Source of the DNA: Occultella gossypii | GTDB lineage: Bacteria > Actinomycetota > Actinomycetes > Actinomycetales > Beutenbergiaceae | Length of the DNA stretch: 62,974 nt | Direction: 5' to 3' | NCBI RefSeq assembly: GCF_019947135.1 | Contig: NZ_JAGSHT010000030.1 | Location: 1-62,974 of the forward strand | Shown here: piece after piece, positions 60,073 through 62,974 of the stretch | Position numbering within the stretch: position 1 is the first letter of the stretch | Layout: each line of letters opens with the position of its first letter | The notes under the pieces: generated by a model | The model's database searches: none | What the model was told of the DNA's origin: nothing | What the model saw: the letters and a program-made list of their open reading frames with translations, nothing else | Program-made: the position numbers and the translations under genes

Positions 60073-60968
60073 CCGACGAGCCCGGCCGCCCTCACCCAGC
60101 CGCTGAGCCCGACGCGAGCGTCGACGTCGAGCTCTCGCAGCGGCCTCGGCAGGTTCCGCTTACTGACCAGCCCGAGCTCCTCGGCGAGCGCTGACGCCAC
60201 CCGCATGCTGCCGTGCCGACGCATCAACTCCCACACCGTCTCCAGCGCCTCCGACAACGCCAGGGCGCGGCGGCGGTCACCGGCCTGCGCAGCTCTGGTG
60301 ATCGCCAGGGCCTGCTCCGGAAGGACCCCGCCGACCACCGAGTACCACGCGTCGCAGCCGGCCAGCAGGCCGGTAGCGGCCAGCGGGTCGCCGCTGATGC
60401 CGATGGTCACGTGCTCGGGCACGAGCGCACGCAGCCGTTGCACGTGAGGGACCGCAGCGTCGATTCCCTCCGGCACCCCAGGGATCTTGATCGATCCCAC
60501 CCGTGGCAACCGCGACACGCGCCCATAGAATTCGTCGCTGAACGTGAACTGCGTGGTCCTCGGGTTGTCGTAGACACAGAGCGGCACCGAGAGTTCGGCG
60601 GATACGTCCTCGTAGAGACCGAATACCTCATCCTCGGTCAGTGGCTGGTAGGACACCGGCGCCAGCAGCACCGCGGACGCCCCCGCGGCCTGTGCGTCCG
60701 CGCTCAGCTCGAGCACCTCCCGGGTGGCCAGGGCACCGATCCCGATGACGACCGGGACCCCGTCCGCGGCGTCGACCGCCAGTCGCGCGACCCGGGCCCG
60801 CTCGGCTCGGTTCAGGTACGGGTACCCACCGGTCGAACCCAGCGGGCAGATCATGTCGACGCTGCCCGCGACGAGCCGGCGCACCAGCCCCACGAACGCG
60901 GCCTCGTCGATCCCGGCCGGCCCGATCGGCGTGAGCGGAAAGGCGCCGAGTCCACTGAAGAGGTTCAT
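60069..60968 (-). CDS. DapA-family (dihydrodipicolinate synthase-like) lyase/aldolase
   Basis: The 299-residue TIM-barrel protein has the Schiff-base Lys161 (VGSIKIPG), the catalytic Tyr133 (CVYDNPRTTQ) and CPLGSTGGYPYL replacing the usual GTTGE loop. True DapA keeps GTTGE, so this is more likely a related aldolase or dehydratase for a keto acid (the N-acetylneuraminate lyase subfamily includes such enzymes). The ATG at 60968 has GGGAGAG nine bases upstream. It follows the PanE-like gene on the same strand by 59 bp, so the two may be cotranscribed. Confidence 0.85.
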   Translation of the reverse strand: MNLFSGLGAFPLTPIGPAGIDEAAFVGLVRRLVAGSVDMICPLGSTGGYPYLNRAERARVARLAVDAADGVPVVIGIGALATREVLELSADAQAAGASAVLLAPVSYQPLTEDEVFGLYEDVSAELSVPLCVYDNPRTTQFTFSDEFYGRVSRLPRVGSIKIPGVPEGIDAAVPHVQRLRALVPEHVTIGISGDPLAATGLLAGCDAWYSVVGGVLPEQALAITRAAQAGDRRRALALSEALETVWELMRRHGSMRVASALAEELGLVSKRNLPRPLRELDVDARVGLSGWVRAAGLVG

Positions 60969-61027
60969 GGGAACACTCTCCCGCACTGCCGCTGTGGCGA
61001 TTCGTGCCCGTGGCGCCGCCGTGTTCG

Positions 61028-62065
61028 TCAGCCAACCGACTCCCAGCGCCGGCCCAGCACCCGCTGCCCTAGCTCGCCGGGCGTCATGGCGCCCGGCCTG
61101 GTGCGCTGAGCAGCGGCGTGGCGGACCAGGGCTGCCAGGGCCGCGTTCACCGGCGCGGTCCGGCCGAGGCGGTGGGCGATCGCCACGATCTCACCGTTGA
61201 GGTAGTCGGTCTCGGCGGATCCGCTGCCGCGGTGGAGCGACTGCCAGGTCGAGCCACCCATGCGTTCGGGCGCACCCGCCACAGGGCCCACCTTGAGCTG
61301 GTCACGCGAGTGGCGTTCGGACTCGTCCGAGTTCATCGTGATGCCTGCCGCCTCGTAGATCGCGCCGGCCTCGGCGCGGGCCGCCTCGGTGATGTCCTGG
61401 CCCAAACTGCCGTCGCCGAGGAGCGCCTGGACGGCGTTGCCGAGGTTGCCGAGCAGCTTGCGGTACTTCCAGGGCATGACGTCGTCGGGGGTCGGGACCT
61501 GGATCCCTGCCCGGCCCCAGTCCTCGGCGAGCTGCTTCAAGAAGGCGACGTCGCCGTCGTCGGCGAGGGCGGCCGGGTAGCGCGCGGCATGGAGGATGGC
61601 CCGAACCGGGGCGCAGCGCACGATGATCTCCCCGGGCTGGGCGAGCACGGCGGGCATCCAGACGCAGACGCCGTAGACGCGCGCGAACCACCGCAGCGCG
61701 ATCTCCTCGCTCGCGACGCCGTTGAGGGCGGTGAGGAGTGGTAGCCGCTCGCCCGCGGTGCCGACCACCTGGCCGTCATCGTGCACCGGCGCGTCCGCCC
61801 AGGTGGCAAGCGCTGCGGCCGCCTGGTGGGTCTTCGTGGCGAGGACCAGCACGTCGTCGGTGCGGAGCTCGACCTCCTCGGGCGAGGCGGCGACGTCGGG
61901 TCGGCGGTTGATAACGCGGTCGGGCATGCGCACGGTCAGGCCGTGGTCGCGCATCGCCGCCAGGTGGTCACCGCGTGCCACCAGCAGCACCTCGGATCCC
62001 GAGTCATCCAGCAGGGCGCCGACGCCCGCCCCGATCGCGCCCGCTCCGATCACCACGTATCTCAT
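61028..62065 (-). CDS. Ketopantoate reductase-like (PanE/ApbA family) protein
   Basis: The 345-residue protein starts with MRYVVIGAGAIGAGVGALL, an NADPH-binding motif, and has the family's C-terminal Lys/Asn region (WKYRKLLGNLGNAVQALL). The central LATKTHQA holds the family's conserved KTH segment. PanE reduces 2-dehydropantoate; actinomycetes carry several paralogues of unknown substrate. It may work with the DapA-like enzyme downstream. The ATG at 62065 has no strong ribosome-binding site, but the motif requires a start here. Confidence 0.85.
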   Translation of the reverse strand: MRYVVIGAGAIGAGVGALLDDSGSEVLLVARGDHLAAMRDHGLTVRMPDRVINRRPDVAASPEEVELRTDDVLVLATKTHQAAAALATWADAPVHDDGQVVGTAGERLPLLTALNGVASEEIALRWFARVYGVCVWMPAVLAQPGEIIVRCAPVRAILHAARYPAALADDGDVAFLKQLAEDWGRAGIQVPTPDDVMPWKYRKLLGNLGNAVQALLGDGSLGQDITEAARAEAGAIYEAAGITMNSDESERHSRDQLKVGPVAGAPERMGGSTWQSLHRGSGSAETDYLNGEIVAIAHRLGRTAPVNAALAALVRHAAAQRTRPGAMTPGELGQRVLGRRWESVG

Positions 62066-62156
62066 CCGCCTACCTTGCCCGATCACGGGCCCTCTCCGCA
62101 GTAGTCGGCTGTCTCTCTGGGACGGATGCCCGTCCGCGTGTAGAACGTGACGGCAT

Positions 62157-62420
62157 GACGAGCAGCTCTCGAGTGCCCTCACCGAGATCGGGCGTGTGCT
62201 CCGCCCCGGCGGCATGGTCGAGGTGGGCGTCTGGGTCGTGAGCCGCCGCTCGAGTGCTTCGACGAACGCGGCTGCTACTTCAACCACCCCAGCGACAGCG
62301 ACGTTCGCACCGACCTCAGCACGCTCGGCGAGATCGAGGCGTTCGACACCTGGGACCACTCGCTCGGTCGCTGCAATCAGTGGGCGCGCGTCCGCGCGCC
62401 TGATCGGCGAGCTCGACATC
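62157..62420 (+). pseudogene. Decayed SAM-dependent methyltransferase C-terminal fragment
   Basis: One frame reads EIGRVLRPGGMVEVGVWV, the post-motif region typical of class I methyltransferases; after about 62235 another frame reads ECFDERGCYFNHPSDSDVRTDL and LGEIEAFDTWDHSLGRCNQWARV, with natural-looking composition. No start or N-terminal SAM site is present. The rest of 62066-62611 holds no other gene that I can support. Confidence 0.45.
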
Positions 62421-62611
62421 GACCTGCAGCGTCAGGTCGGTGGGTGTCTGACCGTTGCGGTCTCGGCGGCGTCGCTATACGCGCTCCCACCGTCATCTCG
62501 GCAAGCCGTCGGGCACCCTGTGGATTGGCTGTCATCGGGGTGTCCCAGAGGCCTGGTTTGGGTGGTTAGGATCGGCTGATGTCCCTGTATCCACCACGGA
62601 AATCGGGGTTC

Positions 62612-62639
62612 TTGCGCTGTCGGTGGGGCGTCCTAGAGT
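62612..62639 (+). promoter_or_regulatory. Promoter of the last gene
   Basis: TTGCGC (62612-62617), 16 bp, TAGAGT (62634-62639). Supported by the SOS-like box and ribosome-binding site that follow. Confidence 0.45.
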
Positions 62640-62652
62640 GGAGGTCAAGCAG

Positions 62653-62668
62653 GCGAACATACGTACGA
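62653..62668. promoter_or_regulatory. Possible LexA (SOS) box
   Basis: GCGAAC-ATAC-GTACGA matches the actinobacterial/Gram-positive SOS pattern TCGAAC-N4-GTTCGA at 10 of 12 positions. It lies just downstream of the -10 box, where LexA would block transcription. Genes of the 13E12/DUF222 family carry SOS boxes in mycobacteria. Confidence 0.45.
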
Positions 62669-62716
62669 AGCGGTAGGCGTTTCGGGCCCGGGACTTCGAT
62701 GGGGAGGTGAGCACAC

Positions 62717-62974
62717 GTGGACGACACCACAACCACCACCGGCGGCCCCGGCAGCCCGAGCGGCGCCGGCAGCAGCGGCGGCAGCGGTGGTGGCGCGGGC
62801 AGCGGTGGCGGGGGTGTGGCGCTCGCGTCCCGGATGCACCTGTCTCTGGCGGAGTTGATGTCGGGGTCGTTGGATGACCAGCTCATCGCGATCGATGCCC
62901 TGACCTGTTCGATCGCTGCCGGTGATCCGATCACCGAGTCCGACCGGTACGGGACCGCGTTCCTGGGCCAGGCA
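62717..62974 (+). CDS. N-terminal part of a probable DUF222/13E12-type protein (cut by window edge)
   Basis: From a GTG with GGGAGGTGA upstream, 86 codons are open to the window end. The first 35 residues are a Thr/Gly/Ser-rich run (TTTTTGGPGSPSGAGSSGG). Then comes ALASRMHLSLAELMSGSLDD, followed by a helix (QLIAIDALTCSIAAG). The layout resembles the start of DUF222 proteins, which often end in an HNH nuclease domain, but the diagnostic parts lie outside the window. The SOS-like box supports that guess. Confidence 0.4.
   Translation, partial: MDDTTTTTGGPGSPSGAGSSGGSGGGAGSGGGGVALASRMHLSLAELMSGSLDDQLIAIDALTCSIAAGDPITESDRYGTAFLGQA

Overview
The window is very GC-rich DNA with short intergenic gaps, ATGA/GTGA gene overlaps, many GTG starts and likely leaderless genes. 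Together with LPXTG surface proteins, TAT/Sec lipoproteins and the gene families present, this points to an actinomycete, most likely of the order Micrococcales. The placement is inferred from gene content; no rRNA or tRNA gene was seen.

Layout. (a) 1-857: the 3' end of an IS630-type transposase abuts an HxlR regulator. (b) 960-9747: a minus-strand sugar operon (isomerase, two CUT1 permeases, binding lipoprotein, GH78-like hydrolase) faces its probable LacI regulator. (c) 9753-17935: P450/AraC pair, an HxlR relic, msrB with a nonsense-broken msrA, a quinone-oxidoreductase-like enzyme, a GH42 beta-galactosidase, and a TetR/VOC pair that shares a palindromic operator. (d) 18118-21694: a tiny LPXTG protein, a 1028-residue beta-helix LPXTG protein and a relic of a third anchor. 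(e) 21727-49659 and beyond: a large carbohydrate-catabolic block tied together by nine copies of one LacI-type operator, TGCAANCGNTTGCA. It encodes an AGE-family epimerase, two closely related LacI repressors, an alpha/beta hydrolase, three large secreted beta-propeller proteins of unknown activity, a DUF4127 protein, a glucosamine-6-phosphate deaminase-like enzyme, an enolase-superfamily enzyme, a hydroxyacid dehydrogenase, a complete oligopeptide-type ABC importer, four Gfo/Idh/MocA oxidoreductases and an SGNH esterase. (f) 50428-54193: a lysine/2-aminoadipate degradation pair (ALDH7-type dehydrogenase and HglS-type 2-oxoadipate dioxygenase) with a small membrane protein. (g) 54388-62065: CPBP protease, GAP-family membrane protein, frameshifted POT transporter, two-component system, DapA-like aldolase/lyase and ketopantoate-reductase-like protein. 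(h) 62066-62974: a methyltransferase relic, then a promoter with an SOS-like box and the first 86 codons of what may be a DUF222/13E12-type protein.

How it works together (inference). Block (e) looks like a complete system for one unknown complex glycan. The propeller proteins act outside the cell, the TAT lipoprotein plus DppBC-type permease and fused ATPase import the fragments, and the esterases, epimerase, four Gfo/Idh enzymes, hydroxyacid dehydrogenase and enolase-type dehydratase process unusual sugar acids. The NagB-like enzyme hints at an amino-sugar part. The paired LacI repressors would control all of it through the shared operator. The propeller proteins and DUF4127 have no function I can assign, so this is the best candidate in the window for an undescribed system. 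The second sugar operon (b) uses a different operator, TTGSAACGTTSCAA, which fits the different recognition helix of its LacI.
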